Source: Sphingomonas pseudosanguinis | Lineage (GTDB): Bacteria > Pseudomonadota > Alphaproteobacteria > Sphingomonadales > Sphingomonadaceae | NCBI RefSeq assembly: GCF_014196255.1 | Contig: NZ_JACIDH010000001.1 | Location: 248,001 to 312,000, forward strand | Reading direction: 5' to 3' | DNA: 64,000 bases | Shown: piece after piece, positions 9,744 through 18,506 of the stretch | Layout of the letters: each line of letters begins with the position of its first letter | Position numbering within the stretch: position 1 is the first letter of the stretch | The notes under the pieces: generated by a model | Told to the model about the DNA's origin: nothing | Seen by the model: the letters and a program-made list of their open reading frames with translations, nothing else | The model's database searches: none | Made by a program: the position numbers and the translations under genes

Positions 9744-10292
9744 TCAATCCAACGTAATCGCCGCCTCGTTGCCCGGCACCGCGAGTGGCTCGCCAAATCG
9801 AACAGTGCGGATGCTGGTATATTCCCCGTCAACCGGCTCGCCATGGACATGCACGACGCGGCGTTGGCCATCGATCGTCCAATAGGTCGGGATGTCCGCG
9901 CTTGCGTAGAGCATTCGCTTTACTCCCAAATCGCGTCCCTGCGTCGTCTGCGCGATTTCGATCACCAGCAGAATATCCGCCGGGGTCAGGAAGCGATTCT
10001 CCGTCACTGTCTGTCGCAAAAGCGCTGCATCGCAGGAGACGACGTTCGAGTCGTTCAGGACGATACCCGTTTCGCCCCGGACCAAAGCCGGTCCCATCTT
10101 CTGCGCAAGGTAGAAGACGACGTTGGCCTGCGCTGCGGAATGGCCGTTCATCGGAGGATTCATCCGTGCCAGCTCTCCGTCGATCAGTTCGACCTTCATG
10201 CCGTCAAACGCGCCGCTTTCGACCATGTGCAGGAACTCGGCGCTGGTGAAGCGCGCGCGGGTGTCCGGGGAAAGGCGGGCCAACTGGTTCAC
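9744..10292 (-). CDS. Uma2-family (DUF820) PD-(D/E)XK nuclease-like protein
   Basis: A 182-residue member of the Uma2/DUF820 family, which has a restriction-endonuclease-like fold; biological roles are unknown. Visible landmarks: the N-terminal SAEFLHMVESG, the ELIDGELARM strand, the acidic strand VVSCDAALL, and the core LLVIEIAQTT ... DLGVKRMLYA ... YWTID. The core acidic residue and lysine needed for a PD-(D/E)XK site appear present, although SCDAALL replaces the commoner PD motif. The start is GTG at 10292. It stands alone, flanked by repeats, and could be an acquired single gene. Confidence 0.82.
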   Translation of the reverse strand: MNQLARLSPDTRARFTSAEFLHMVESGAFDGMKVELIDGELARMNPPMNGHSAAQANVVFYLAQKMGPALVRGETGIVLNDSNVVSCDAALLRQTVTENRFLTPADILLVIEIAQTTQGRDLGVKRMLYASADIPTYWTIDGQRRVVHVHGEPVDGEYTSIRTVRFGEPLAVPGNEAAITLD

Positions 10293-10336
10293 GGACGCAA
10301 TCCTATCATGAGGCCAAGCGCAAACCTAGCCGCACC

Positions 10337-10783
10337 TCATTTCTTGCAATAGCCCTCGCCAGGTTTCACCGTCAGGCACTCGGTCTTGCCCGCGAGATAC
10401 TTCAACCCCGTCGCATCGCCGTTGGTCGGACGCAGCGTTTCGCGCACGCCGTTCCGCTCGAAGACGATGGTGTCGCCGACCGCATCGCCCTTGAACTCAC
10501 CCTTGTTGTCGAGGTCCCATTGCATCTCCAGGCGGTAGCGGCCCGGTGTCGCGGCGTGCTTGATGTTCAGGTACATGCCCTCCACCCCGACATAGCGACC
10601 GACATAGTCCGGCGCCTTCTTCTTCGGCAGGCCGGTGAAGGTCGATCCGTCACCGGCCGGGCCGGCGGTCGCCGCGGCGCTGGGTCCGCCGACCGATGCG
10701 GCGGTGTTGTTGGCCACCTCCGGCGTTTCACGCGAGCAGGCGGTGACGGCGATCAGGGCGGACAGCAGGATGATACGTTTCAT
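10337..10783 (-). CDS. Small lipoprotein of unknown function
   Basis: A 148-residue protein beginning with a lipoprotein signal peptide: basic MKR start, a hydrophobic stretch, and the lipobox VTAC with Cys at residue 16. After a Ser/Ala-rich linker the mature domain contains DYVGRYVGVEGMYLNIK and RYRLEMQWDLDNKGEF, probably a small beta-rich periplasmic domain, and ends with two cysteines (TECLTV, GYCKK) that may pair. The domain is not recognised. The start is set by the signal peptide; longer upstream frames are shadows. Divergent from rpiB. Confidence 0.8.
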   Translation of the reverse strand: MKRIILLSALIAVTACSRETPEVANNTAASVGGPSAAATAGPAGDGSTFTGLPKKKAPDYVGRYVGVEGMYLNIKHAATPGRYRLEMQWDLDNKGEFKGDAVGDTIVFERNGVRETLRPTNGDATGLKYLAGKTECLTVKPGEGYCKK

Positions 10784-10899
10784 GCCGCCAAAAACCGGCC
10801 GGGCCGGACACATGTTCCCTCTCCAAGGGGTAGCCATCGCCAGCGCGCGCGCGTAAAGGCGCACCCATTCCATCCTTATCTGCCAGGAGCGCCCGTCCC

Positions 10900-11343
10900 A
10901 TGCGCATCGCGATCGCATCCGATCATGCCGCCGTCTCGTTGAAGACCGTGCTGGCGGACTGGTTGCGCGGTGAGGGGCATGAGGTGCTGGACCTGGGAAC
11001 CGACGGCAACGCCAGCGTCGATTACCCCGATTTCGGCCGCGCGGTCGGCGAGGCCTTGGCCGATGGTCGCGCGGAGCGCGGCGTGGCGCTGTGCGGCTCG
11101 GGCATCGGCATCTCGATCGCCGCCAACCGCAACCCCGCCTGCCGCTGCGCGCTCGTGTCCGAGCCTTTGTCGGCCGCGCTCGCCCGCCAGCATAACGACG
11201 CCAACGCCATCGCCATGGGCGCACGCGTCATTGGCGAGGAAATGGCCAAGGCCTGCCTCGCCGCCTTCCTGTCCACCCCGTTCGAGGGCGGACGTCATCA
11301 GCGCCGTGTCGACATGCTGTCCACTGCGCCCGCCCAGAATTGA
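10900..11343 (+). CDS. rpiB: Ribose-5-phosphate isomerase B
   Basis: Interconverts ribose-5-phosphate and ribulose-5-phosphate in the pentose phosphate pathway. The RpiB/LacAB fold is evident from [13 protein letters not shown] at the N-terminus, the catalytic cysteine in [10 protein letters not shown], and [10 protein letters not shown] followed by [15 protein letters not shown] with the conserved histidine. Length is 147 residues. It ends just upstream of glyA on the same strand, so the two are likely co-transcribed. Confidence 0.95.
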   Translation: MRIAIASDHAAVSLKTVLADWLRGEGHEVLDLGTDGNASVDYPDFGRAVGEALADGRAERGVALCGSGIGISIAANRNPACRCALVSEPLSAALARQHNDANAIAMGARVIGEEMAKACLAAFLSTPFEGGRHQRRVDMLSTAPAQN

Positions 11344-11363
11344 ACGCCAAGGATACCGCCCTC

Positions 11364-12659
11364 ATGAGCATGAATGACGTCCAGCCCGCCGGTTTCTTCA
11401 CCCGCACCCTGGCCGATGCCGACCCCGCCGTCTTCGCCGGTGTGTCGCACGAACTGGAGCGCGAGCAGACCCAGATCGAGCTGATCGCCTCCGAGAACAT
11501 CGTCTCCAAGGCGGTGATGGAAGCGCAGGGCTCGGTCTTCACCAACAAGTACGCCGAGGGTTATCCGGGCAAGCGCTATTACCAGGGCTGCGCGCCGTCG
11601 GACGAGGTCGAGCAGCTGGCGATCGACCGCGCCAAGCAGATTTTCGGCTGTGAGTTCGTCAACGTCCAGCCGCATTCGGGCGCGCAGGCGAACGGCGCGG
11701 TGATGCTGGCGCTGGCCAAGCCCGGCGACACGATCATGGGCCTGTCGCTCGACGCCGGTGGTCACCTGACGCACGGCGCCCGGGCGGCGCTGTCGGGCAA
11801 GTGGTTCAACGCGGTCCAGTACGGCGTCGATCCCGAGACGCACCTGATCGACTATGACGAGGTCGCCCGGATCGCGCGCGAGAGCCAGCCCAAGATCATC
11901 ATCGCGGGCGGCTCGGCCTATCCGCGCACGATCGACTTCGCCAAGTTCCGCGCCATCGCGGACGAGGTCGGCGCCTATTTCATGGTCGACATGGCCCACT
12001 TCGCCGGGATCGTCGCGGGCGGCCTGCACCCGACTCCGTTCGGCCATGCGCATGTCGTGACCACCACCACGCACAAGACCCTGCGCGGTCCGCGCGGCGG
12101 CATGATCATGACCAATGACGAAGCGATCGCGAAGAAGATCAACTCGGCGGTCTTCCCCGGCCTGCAGGGTGGCCCGCTGATGCACGTCATCGCCGCCAAG
12201 GCGGTCGCGTTCGGCGAAGCGCTCCAGCCCGAGTTCAAGACCTATATCGCCGCCGTGGTCGAGAATGCCCGCGTGCTGGCGGCGACGCTGAAGGCGCGCG
12301 GCGCGAACCTGGTCGCGGGCGGCACCGACACGCATCTGGCGCTGGTCGACCTGACGCCGCTGGGCATTACGGGGCGCGACGCCGACGAGGCGCTGGAGCG
12401 GGCGGGCATCACCTGCAACAAGAACGGCATCCCCAACGATCCGCTGCCCCCGATGAAGACCAGCGGCATCCGCGTCGGTTCGCCCGCGGGCACCACGCGC
12501 GGTTTCGGCCCGGCGGAGTTCGAGCAGATCGGCCATATGGTCGCCGATGTGCTCGACGGTCTGAAGGCCAAGGGCGAGCATGGGGACCCAGAGGTCGAGG
12601 CGAACGTTCGTGCCCGTGTGCGTGAGCTTTGCGCACGCTTTCCGATCTATCAGGGATAA
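11364..12659 (+). CDS. glyA: Serine hydroxymethyltransferase
   Basis: PLP enzyme converting serine and tetrahydrofolate to glycine and 5,10-methylene-THF, the main source of one-carbon units. Clear landmarks: [40 protein letters not shown] and the PLP-lysine loop [14 protein letters not shown]. The reading frame extends upstream, but ATG 11364 has AAGGAT nine bases before it; ATG 11370 is an alternative. Length is about 431 residues. It lies in an rpiB-glyA-small membrane protein-nrdR series. Confidence 0.97.
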   Translation: MSMNDVQPAGFFTRTLADADPAVFAGVSHELEREQTQIELIASENIVSKAVMEAQGSVFTNKYAEGYPGKRYYQGCAPSDEVEQLAIDRAKQIFGCEFVNVQPHSGAQANGAVMLALAKPGDTIMGLSLDAGGHLTHGARAALSGKWFNAVQYGVDPETHLIDYDEVARIARESQPKIIIAGGSAYPRTIDFAKFRAIADEVGAYFMVDMAHFAGIVAGGLHPTPFGHAHVVTTTTHKTLRGPRGGMIMTNDEAIAKKINSAVFPGLQGGPLMHVIAAKAVAFGEALQPEFKTYIAAVVENARVLAATLKARGANLVAGGTDTHLALVDLTPLGITGRDADEALERAGITCNKNGIPNDPLPPMKTSGIRVGSPAGTTRGFGPAEFEQIGHMVADVLDGLKAKGEHGDPEVEANVRARVRELCARFPIYQG

Positions 12660-12670
12660 GGACGTTTCAA

Positions 12671-12862
12671 ATGGCCAAGTTCGACCAGAAATTTGCCGAG
12701 GTGCAGAGCGACATCAAGTCGACCCCAGGCCTGGGCAAGAGCATGGCGAAATGGGGCGCGCTGGGCGCCGTCGTCGCGATCCCGGTGCCGTTCGTTGGCC
12801 CGATCTTCGGCGCGGCGGCGGGTGCCGGCTACGCCTATTTCAAGGCCAAGAAGAAGATCTGA
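12671..12862 (+). CDS. Small glycine/alanine-rich protein with one hydrophobic segment
   Basis: A 63-residue protein starting with ATG 12671, with AAGGA ten bases upstream overlapping the end of glyA. It has an amphipathic charged N-terminal half (FDQKFAEVQSDIKS) and one hydrophobic Gly/Ala/Pro-rich stretch (GAVVAIPVPFVGPIFGAAAG), then a basic tail ending KAKKKI. One transmembrane hairpin or segment is likely. Its stop is directly followed by the nrdR ATG, with no gap, so translation is probably coupled. Function unknown. Confidence 0.75.
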   Translation: MAKFDQKFAEVQSDIKSTPGLGKSMAKWGALGAVVAIPVPFVGPIFGAAAGAGYAYFKAKKKI

Positions 12863-13330
12863 ATGCGCTGCCCCTTTTGTGGCCATGAAGACAGTCAGGT
12901 AAAGGACAGCCGCCCCACCGAAGATGGGGCGGCCATCCGCCGCCGCCGCCAATGCGAGGGCTGCGGCGCGCGCTTCACGACGTTCGAGCGCATCCAATTG
13001 CGCGAGCTGTTCGTGCTGAAGAGCGAGGATCGGCGCGAGCCGTTCGACCGCGAGAAATTGCTCCGGTCCATTTCTATCGCGACGCGGAAGCGGCCGATCG
13101 ATCCGGTGCGGGTGGAGAAGCTCGTGTCCGGAATCCAGCGCCAGCTGGAGACGAGCGGCGAGGGCGAGGTGTCGTCCAAGCGGATCGGCGAGATGGTGAT
13201 GGAGGGGCTCAAGGGGCTGGATTCGGTGGCCTATATCCGGTTTGCCAGTGTGTACCGCGAGTTTGGCGAGGCCAAGGATTTCGAGGCTTTTGCCGGGACG
13301 GTGGAGGAGGTGGCGCCGCGGGGGGAGTGA
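12863..13330 (+). CDS. nrdR: Transcriptional repressor NrdR
   Basis: Zinc-ribbon/ATP-cone repressor that binds NrdR boxes upstream of ribonucleotide reductase genes in response to the ATP/dATP balance. The zinc ribbon is complete: [13 protein letters not shown] and [14 protein letters not shown]. The ATP-cone region ([16 protein letters not shown]) follows. Length is 155 residues, as in the family. No ribonucleotide reductase gene lies in the window, so its targets are elsewhere. It begins immediately after the stop of the preceding small gene. Confidence 0.96.
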   Translation: MRCPFCGHEDSQVKDSRPTEDGAAIRRRRQCEGCGARFTTFERIQLRELFVLKSEDRREPFDREKLLRSISIATRKRPIDPVRVEKLVSGIQRQLETSGEGEVSSKRIGEMVMEGLKGLDSVAYIRFASVYREFGEAKDFEAFAGTVEEVAPRGE

Positions 13331-13344
13331 GGCGGGGGGCAGGG

Positions 13345-13452
13345 CGTGGGCTTCGACTTCGCTCAGCCTGAACGGCTGTTTGTATAGAAGCTCTCCGCCC
13401 GGCGCTCTTCATCCTCAACCCCCGTTCAGGCTGAGCGAAGTCGAAGCCCACG
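13345..13452. repeat. Inverted REP-like pair (TTCGACTTCGCTCAG family)
   Basis: Arms begin CGTGGGCTTCGACTTCGCTC at 13345 and end with the reverse complement at 13452, enclosing about 45 bases. It lies 14 bases after the nrdR stop and before a GIY-YIG gene. Confidence 0.85.
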
Positions 13453-13516
13453 GGAATCGTTTGCTCCAAGCTGTTGCTTCGATAGCATCGGGTCATTGGC
13501 TGATGGGAACCGGGCG

Positions 13517-13840
13517 ATGGCCTTCTACTGTTACATCCTCCGCTGCTCGGACGGCAGCTATTACACCGGCCACACCGACAACCTCGAACACCGCATCGCC
13601 CAGCACCAATCCGGCGAACTCCCGTGTTACACCCAAGCCCGCCGCCCCGTGACGCTCGCCTGGTCCCAGGACTTCCCCTCCCGCCACGAAGCCCTCACCG
13701 CCGAACGGCAGATCAAAGGCTGGTCCCGCACCAAGAAGGCCGCCCTGATCGCAACCGACTGGACGGCGCTCAAAGAAGCCGCGATACCGCGGGCCGAACG
13801 TGCCCTTCGACTTCGGCGCAAGCGCCGAAGTTTACCCTGA
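13517..13840 (+). CDS. GIY-YIG domain endonuclease-like protein
   Basis: A 107-residue single-domain protein of the UPF0213/YhbQ type. The GIY-YIG core appears as FYCYILRCSDGSYYTGHT, followed by RIAQHQSGE and EALTAERQIKGWSR with the conserved glutamate and lysine. Members of this group are thought to act on DNA, but cellular roles are unclear. ATG 13517 is chosen because the domain begins there. The last 14 or so codons (from about 13797) lie inside a palindromic repeat, giving an Arg-rich tail unlike the domain. Repeat pairs flank it on both sides. Confidence 0.85.
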   Translation: MAFYCYILRCSDGSYYTGHTDNLEHRIAQHQSGELPCYTQARRPVTLAWSQDFPSRHEALTAERQIKGWSRTKKAALIATDWTALKEAAIPRAERALRLRRKRRSLP

Positions 13841-13881
13841 GCGGCTGGCTTTGCCAGCCGGCCGAAGGGCTCAGGACGAAC
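13799..13881. repeat. Composite hairpin repeat after the GIY-YIG gene
   Basis: A cluster of short palindromes, CTTCGGCG-CAAG-CGCCGAAG and GGCTGGC-TTT-GCCAGCC, enclosed by CCCTTCGAC-type and GGGCTCAGGACGAAC-type ends. It is related to, but different from, the paired TTCGACTTCGCTCAG elements. It overlaps the 3' end of the GIY-YIG gene and ends just before trmJ. Confidence 0.75.
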
Positions 13882-13887
13882 GAAAGA

Positions 13888-14619
13888 GTGACCGTGAACA
13901 AATCCCAGCCCCCCGTTATCGTCCTGGTCCGCCCGCAGCTCGGCGAGAATATTGGCAAGGCCGCGCGTGCCATGCTGAATTTCGGGCTGGTCGAGATGCG
14001 GCTCGTCACCCCGCGCGATGGTTGGCCCAATCCGCAAGCCGGTCCTGCCGCGTCGGGGGCCGACATCGTGCTGGAGCAGGCCAAGGTCTATGAGAGCGTG
14101 GCCGACGCGGTCGCCGACTGTGCACAGGTCTATGCCACCACGGTGCGCAAGCGCGGCGTGACCAAGCCGGTCGTGACGCCGGAAGAAGCCGCGCGCGAAA
14201 TCCATGCCGATACCGTTGGGCGTGCCGCTTTCCTGTTCGGGCCGGAGCGGTCGGGGCTGGAAACCGACGATGTCGCCATCGCGCGCAAGATCGTCACCGT
14301 GCCGATCAACCCGGAATTCGGCAGCCTGAACCTGGCGCAGGCGGTGATCCTGATCGCCTATGAATGGTCGAAGGGCGTCGAACTCGCCCAGCCGCCCGAA
14401 GTCGAACTGCCCGAGGTCGCGCCGCAGGGCGAGTTGGACGGGATGATCGGCCAGTTGGAGGAGATGCTCGACGGCGCGGGCTATTTCTTCCCGGAGGACC
14501 GGACTCCCGCGACCAAGCGGACGCTGCGCACTTTGCTGACCAAGCCGGGCTGGTCGAGCCAGGAGGTGCGGACCCTGCGCGGGGTGCTGTCGACGCTGGC
14601 GCGACCGCGCCAGCGGTAA
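13888..14619 (+). CDS. trmJ: SpoU-type RNA 2'-O-methyltransferase (TrmJ-like)
   Basis: SPOUT/TrmH-family methyltransferase that uses S-adenosylmethionine to methylate a ribose 2'-OH; TrmJ acts on position 32 of tRNAs. The three family motifs are visible: RPQLGENIGKAARAMLNFG, FLFGPERSGLE, and VPINPEFGSLNLAQAV, plus the C-terminal region rich in helices seen in TrmJ (EEMLDGAGYFFP ... TLLTKPGWSSQEV). Start is GTG 13888 or GTG 13894; both have weak upstream purine runs. About 243 residues. TrmJ rather than another SpoU member is an inference from the C-terminal extension. Confidence 0.88.
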   Translation: MTVNKSQPPVIVLVRPQLGENIGKAARAMLNFGLVEMRLVTPRDGWPNPQAGPAASGADIVLEQAKVYESVADAVADCAQVYATTVRKRGVTKPVVTPEEAAREIHADTVGRAAFLFGPERSGLETDDVAIARKIVTVPINPEFGSLNLAQAVILIAYEWSKGVELAQPPEVELPEVAPQGELDGMIGQLEEMLDGAGYFFPEDRTPATKRTLRTLLTKPGWSSQEVRTLRGVLSTLARPRQR

Positions 14620-14627
14620 ACCCCACG

Positions 14628-14733
14628 TCCGTTCAGCCTGAGCGTAGTCGAAGGCCACGCCGTGAAGCCCGTCACCGGGGGCGCTTGGCGGAAGTTATCC
14701 CTTGGGCTTCGACTTCGCTCAGCCTGAACGGCG
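14628..14733. repeat. Inverted REP-like pair (TTCGACTTCGCTCAG family)
   Basis: Arms at about 14628-14656 and 14704-14733, starting CCGTTCAGCCTGAGCGTAGT and ending with its near complement. It lies between the 3' ends of the convergent trmJ and chorismate mutase genes, a position suited to a two-way terminator. Confidence 0.85.
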
Positions 14734-14764
14734 GTTGGGGACGGGATAGGCGGGGAGGGCTCGC

Positions 14765-15073
14765 TTACCCCCGCGTCCGGTCGAACGCCGCCAGCTCATA
14801 GGCGATCGAGCCTTCGACCAGCGTTTCCCACATCGCCGCAACCACCGCCTCGGGCACGCCCAGCCGCTGGGCTTCGGCGCGGGCCTGGTCGATCACCTGG
14901 GTCTTGCGATCCTCGTCGCGCACGCGATCGCGGCTCGGTTTGATCCGCGCGGCGGCGTCCATATAGGCGAAGCGGCGCGCGAGCATCGCCACCAGTTCGC
15001 GGTCGAGCTGGTCGACGCCCGCGCGGACCTCCGCCATGGTGGTGCAATCGGGGCCGGCGAGAATCTGGGTCAT
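14765..15073 (-). CDS. Chorismate mutase (AroQ class)
   Basis: A 102-residue all-helical AroQ-type chorismate mutase converting chorismate to prephenate for Phe and Tyr synthesis. Visible motifs: the N-terminal helix EVRAGVDQLDRELVAMLARRF with the conserved Arg, the middle RDEDRKTQVIDQARAEA, and the last helix WETLVEGSIAYE. A related isochorismate pyruvate lyase activity (PchB-like) cannot be ruled out by sequence alone. The ATG at 15073 marks the true start; the longer frame upstream is a shadow. Confidence 0.9.
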   Translation of the reverse strand: MTQILAGPDCTTMAEVRAGVDQLDRELVAMLARRFAYMDAAARIKPSRDRVRDEDRKTQVIDQARAEAQRLGVPEAVVAAMWETLVEGSIAYELAAFDRTRG

Positions 15074-15177
15074 GGCCGCAGGCTCTGCCGGGTGGCGTTC
15101 GCGCTGTCCAGTGCGGCTTGCCGATCGGGGCGGGCGCGGGATAGCATGGCCGCGCGTTCCAATGGGGAGATAGGACG

Positions 15178-15402
15178 ATGCTGACCACCTTGCTGCTGCT
15201 GGCTCTGACCGGCCAACAGGCCGAACCGGCCCCCGCGCCGGTGAAGGAAAAGAAGATCTGCCGCGTACAGGAAACCACGGGCTCGCGGCTGGCCGCCAAG
15301 CGAATCTGCAAGACTCAGGCGGAATGGGACGAAATCGCCGCCAATGCGCGCAACGACGTGGAGACGGCGACCGGCCGGCTGAATACCGCGAACGGCCGCT
15401 GA
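15178..15402 (+). CDS. Small exported protein of unknown function
   Basis: A 74-residue protein with a short hydrophobic N-terminus (MLTTLLLLALTGQQA) that looks like a signal peptide, a Pro/Ala linker, and a small mature part containing two cysteines: KKICRVQETTGSRLAAKRIC, then KTQAEWDEIAAN. The pattern CRVQETTGSR...RICKTQAEW recurs in small sphingomonad periplasmic proteins of unknown function. ATG 15178 is preceded by a GGGGAGA purine run. Divergent from chorismate mutase. Confidence 0.7.
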   Translation: MLTTLLLLALTGQQAEPAPAPVKEKKICRVQETTGSRLAAKRICKTQAEWDEIAANARNDVETATGRLNTANGR

Positions 15403-15562
15403 TCGACCGCTTCGCTTGACTCGCGGCTGCGCGTCGTCTAGGCGCGCCGCTTCGCAATTGCCCCCGCATCCCGGTGAAGCGGTGGGCCTGCGCTTGTCCC
15501 CATAAAGGCTTGCATGGTGCGATACCGGGACCAACGTCGTTCGTAATTGCCAAGGATTACAC

Positions 15563-16177
15563 ATGTCGAAGCGTCAGAGCGCGAAGTACAAGCTCGATCG
15601 CCGTATGGGCGAGAACATCTGGGGCCGCCCCAAGAGCCCCGTCAACAAGCGTGAATACGGCCCCGGCCAGCACGGTCAGCGTCGCAAGGGCAAGATGTCG
15701 GACTTCGGTCTGCAGCTGCGCGCCAAGCAGAAGCTGAAGGGCTATTATGGCGACGTGACCGAGAAGCAGTTCAAGGCCTGCTACCAGGAAGCCGCCCGCA
15801 TGAAGGGCGATACCTCGCAGAACCTGATCGGCCTGCTCGAGCAGCGTCTGGACATGATCGTGTACCGGGCCAAGTTCGCGCCGACGATCTTCGCCGCGCG
15901 CCAGCTGGTCAGTCACGGCCACATCCGCGTCAACGGCGTGAAGTGCAACGTCGCGTCGCGCCGCTGCTTCGTCGGCGACGAGATTTCGCTGGGTTCGAAG
16001 GCGACCGAAATGGCGCTGGTCATGGAAGCGCAGCAGCTCGCCGAGCGTGAAGTGCCCGACTATGTCACCGCCGACGGCAACACCAAGGTCGCGCTGACCC
16101 GCATCCCGACCCTGGACGAGGTGCCCTATCCGGTGAAGATGGAACCGAACCTGGTCGTCGAATTCTATTCGCGCTAA
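15563..16177 (+). CDS. rpsD: 30S ribosomal protein S4
   Basis: Primary 16S rRNA-binding protein that starts assembly of the small-subunit body and can regulate its own mRNA. Length is 204 residues. Visible: N-terminal [14 protein letters not shown], the [15 protein letters not shown] helical part, and the S4 RNA-binding domain [14 protein letters not shown] ... [14 protein letters not shown]. Start ATG 15563. It stands outside a ribosomal protein operon here and is followed by a strong intrinsic terminator. Confidence 0.98.
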   Translation: MSKRQSAKYKLDRRMGENIWGRPKSPVNKREYGPGQHGQRRKGKMSDFGLQLRAKQKLKGYYGDVTEKQFKACYQEAARMKGDTSQNLIGLLEQRLDMIVYRAKFAPTIFAARQLVSHGHIRVNGVKCNVASRRCFVGDEISLGSKATEMALVMEAQQLAEREVPDYVTADGNTKVALTRIPTLDEVPYPVKMEPNLVVEFYSR

Positions 16178-16201
16178 GTTTCGGGTCTTACCGAATTTAC
16201 G

Positions 16202-16233
16202 AAAAGGGCGGTCCCGATGGGGCCGCCCTTTTT
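16202..16233 (+). terminator. Intrinsic terminator after rpsD
   Basis: A 14-bp stem (AAAAGGGCGGTCCC with GGGGCCGCCCTTTT, one G-T pair), a three-base loop at 16216-16218, and a run of T at the end, 24 bases after the rpsD stop. Confidence 0.92.
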
Positions 16234-16301
16234 GTTTGGACGTCGCTTGTCGGGTGCCATGGCGCGGGTCATACTCACCCGAAATTTTGGGGGGTGGGGC
16301 C

Positions 16302-16673
16302 ATGAAGCGACTGGGAATCCTGGCGATCGGTGCACTGATGCTGGCGTCGTCGGCGCAGGCGCAGGCGGGCGAGCAGGGCCTGTATGCAGACCAACTTCGT
16401 GCGATGTTCACCGCGGTCGCGGACGGCACCTGTCCCGAGACGCTGATGGGGCCGGAACTGCTGGGGGCCTGTCGCCAGCAATTGCCGCAAATGTCGGCCA
16501 TGCTGAAGGCGGCGGGCGCGATCCAGTCGATGACCCTGGTCAAGGCGGAGGACGCGGACGGCCGACATTATGAAAACTACAAGGTCACCTTCGCCAACGG
16601 CGCGCCGTCGCACTGGACGATCGGCGCGTTGCAGGACGGCCGGTTCAACGCGGTCTATTCGCTGGGCGACTGA
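16302..16673 (+). CDS. Small exported protein of unknown function
   Basis: A 123-residue protein with a clear signal peptide (MKRLGILAIGALMLASSAQA, probably cut after QAQA). The mature part has two cysteines (GTCPETL and LLGACRQQL) and a C-terminal half that resembles a small beta-sheet domain (YENYKVTFANG ... WTIGALQDGRF). The family is not recognised. ATG 16302 is chosen by the signal peptide and the GGGG run upstream. It faces the next gene convergently. Confidence 0.75.
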   Translation: MKRLGILAIGALMLASSAQAQAGEQGLYADQLRAMFTAVADGTCPETLMGPELLGACRQQLPQMSAMLKAAGAIQSMTLVKAEDADGRHYENYKVTFANGAPSHWTIGALQDGRFNAVYSLGD

Positions 16674-16696
16674 TCCCCAGCCGCCCAGCTTCGCGA

Positions 16697-17074
16697 TCAG
16701 AAGCGGACCTGGCGTTCCAGTTCGTCCGCGCGCAACGCTGTCTTGGTGACGATGCAGCCGGTGTCGATCGTGTCGCCGTTGATCTTGCAGCTATAGTCAC
16801 GCTCGCGAATCCAGCGGCGCTGCTGATCGCGCAGCGCGATCTTGGCCGCCGGGCGCGATGCGAGCTGGCGCATGACCTGCTGATAGGACTTGTTCAACCG
16901 ATCGTCCTGCACCGCCGATTCCCGCTGCGTACACACGCCGCTCTGCACCGTGTTCCCGCCCGCGCGCTCCATGCAACGGACATAGGCGGCCGAGAGATTG
17001 GGCGATTCCTGCGCGGTGGCGGATGCCCCGATGCCGGCGACGATCATGGCGGATATGACGGCGATCACTTTCAT
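16697..17074 (-). CDS. LprI-like (DUF1311) exported protein
   Basis: A 125-residue protein with signal peptide MKVIAVISAMIVAGIGASATA. The mature domain matches the lysozyme-inhibitor LprI N-terminal (DUF1311) pattern: conserved cysteines, DDRLNKSYQQVMRQL and the core LRDQQRRWIRERDYSC. Some DUF1311 proteins inhibit lysozyme; for most the function is unknown, so a periplasmic protective role is only a suggestion. Start ATG 17074. Confidence 0.82.
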   Translation of the reverse strand: MKVIAVISAMIVAGIGASATAQESPNLSAAYVRCMERAGGNTVQSGVCTQRESAVQDDRLNKSYQQVMRQLASRPAAKIALRDQQRRWIRERDYSCKINGDTIDTGCIVTKTALRADELERQVRF

Positions 17075-17155
17075 CTGTCCCTCCTTTTATGCGGGCAGAT
17101 GCTTTCACTGGCCCGCGGGGACATAAAACCATCTGTTGCCACGACGGTTGCCGGA

Positions 17156-17614
17156 TCAGTCCAGCGCTTCGGCCAGTTTCCGGCTTTGCTGGTCATAGAA
17201 GCGCGCAGAATCGATATTCCCGGCCGCGCGGTAACGGCGGCTCGCCTCCCGCGCACCGCCAGCGGCAAGATCGAAGGTCTGAAGACTGCTCTGCCGATCG
17301 CCATTGGGGTCTTCGCGAGGCTGCAGACGAGCGTCAAATCGCCAGGCCGGTCGCCAATCACCTGTGTCGGTCGACATGACACCGCTGAAGGGGCGGCCTT
17401 TGACCATTTTGCCGAAGAAAAGCCGGGGTGCCTGGTTGCGCCGGGCGACCCGTAAAACGCCCAGGCCATCGGCGCTTCCATGGAGGCACGGACCGATCCA
17501 GGTGGCCGGTCCGTTGGCTATCGGGGCGGGAGCCTCTGCACGGCAGGGCGGCGCTGCGGGCGCGGAGCAGGCCGCCAATATGCCAAGGCCGATCGTCGAC
17601 AGGATTTTAAGCAT
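17156..17614 (-). CDS. Putative lipoprotein of unknown function
   Basis: A 152-residue protein starting at ATG 17614 with a lipoprotein signal: MLKILSTIGLGILAAC with the lipobox cysteine at residue 16. The mature part is rich in Pro and Arg, with GPATWIGPCLHGSADGLGVLR, a MORN-like or beta-rich region, and a helical C-terminus (GGAREASRRYRAAGNIDSARF). Family not recognised. Its start overlaps the stop of the upstream M15 peptidase by eight bases, so the two are probably co-expressed and may act together in the envelope. Confidence 0.72.
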   Translation of the reverse strand: MLKILSTIGLGILAACSAPAAPPCRAEAPAPIANGPATWIGPCLHGSADGLGVLRVARRNQAPRLFFGKMVKGRPFSGVMSTDTGDWRPAWRFDARLQPREDPNGDRQSSLQTFDLAAGGAREASRRYRAAGNIDSARFYDQQSRKLAEALD

Positions 17615-18506
17615 GGAAGGTCTCCAGCAAATCCGCTCCGCATTCGAAGTGATGCGGGTCGCGCGTTGAGAATGCCGCTCCCCAATACCAACCATGTTTG
17701 TTGAAGATCGGTGCCAGCAATTGCAGCCCGAGATTGGCATAATGCGCCTTGCGGGGAACCAGAATGCCGTCGATCTTCATGTCGATGGCGGTGCCCCAGG
17801 CATGATTGGAAATCGATCGTGTCGATCCCCTGACGTAGCGGCAACACATCATGCCCGCCGTGCCCAGTTTTGCATGAAGGTCGGGATGCGTCTTCCTGAC
17901 TTCGGCAAATATGGCCGTCAGGCTCAAGACCGCCGGCCGCAAGCCCGTGGCTCGAAACGGCCCGACGTCCCCCGTGACCACCATCCGCTTCAGCGCGGCG
18001 TTGGTCGGAGGTTGGCATTGTTGCGAGTAACTGTCTCTCGGCTGGCCCAGCTGGGCGATGATGGCCTGATTCGACGCGGGCCGGATGCCGACATTGACCG
18101 AGCCCTTCTTCGGGAGAGGTACGTGATCCGTATAGTTGAGCGTCCGGCTCGGTAAGGGGCGGATCGCGCGCTCGTTAGATGGTGTTTCGGGCGGAACCGG
18201 GCGCCGCAAAGGCGATGCGGGGGACGATCGCGATCCGCTTTGGGATGGCTGTTGATGCGATCTGCCGGCATGCGCCGTAAGCCATCGCCAGGTCGGACCA
18301 TGGACCTCGACCAAGCCATCGGGCTTGCCCAATAGCTGCCGCTGAACCGATATGATCGCGCTGATCGTATGTCGCCCGCATAGGCCGTCGATCGGTCCGG
18401 GCGAATGGCCGGATGCAAGCAAAGCGGTCTGCACCATCGCGACGTCGTTTCGACGATTGCGGCCATGAAGCCCGACGGAACCGTTCAGATGTGTCATGTG
18501 CAACAC
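17607..18506 (-). CDS. Peptidoglycan-binding M15-type (VanY-like) carboxypeptidase
   Basis: A 299-residue protein with an N-terminal peptidoglycan-binding-like domain (NDVAMVQTALLASGHSPGPIDGLCG ... ISVQRQL is its hallmark), a Pro/Ser-rich linker, and a C-terminal zinc peptidase domain of the M15 / extensin-like type. Zinc-site motifs are SNHAWGTAIDMKID (H and D) and DPHHFEC (second H). This suggests a D-alanyl-D-alanine carboxypeptidase or endolysin-like murein hydrolase. No clear signal peptide is seen at the chosen ATG 18506, which is odd for a wall enzyme and may point to another start or export route. Two-gene operon with the following lipoprotein. Confidence 0.8.
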   Translation of the reverse strand: MLHMTHLNGSVGLHGRNRRNDVAMVQTALLASGHSPGPIDGLCGRHTISAIISVQRQLLGKPDGLVEVHGPTWRWLTAHAGRSHQQPSQSGSRSSPASPLRRPVPPETPSNERAIRPLPSRTLNYTDHVPLPKKGSVNVGIRPASNQAIIAQLGQPRDSYSQQCQPPTNAALKRMVVTGDVGPFRATGLRPAVLSLTAIFAEVRKTHPDLHAKLGTAGMMCCRYVRGSTRSISNHAWGTAIDMKIDGILVPRKAHYANLGLQLLAPIFNKHGWYWGAAFSTRDPHHFECGADLLETFHA

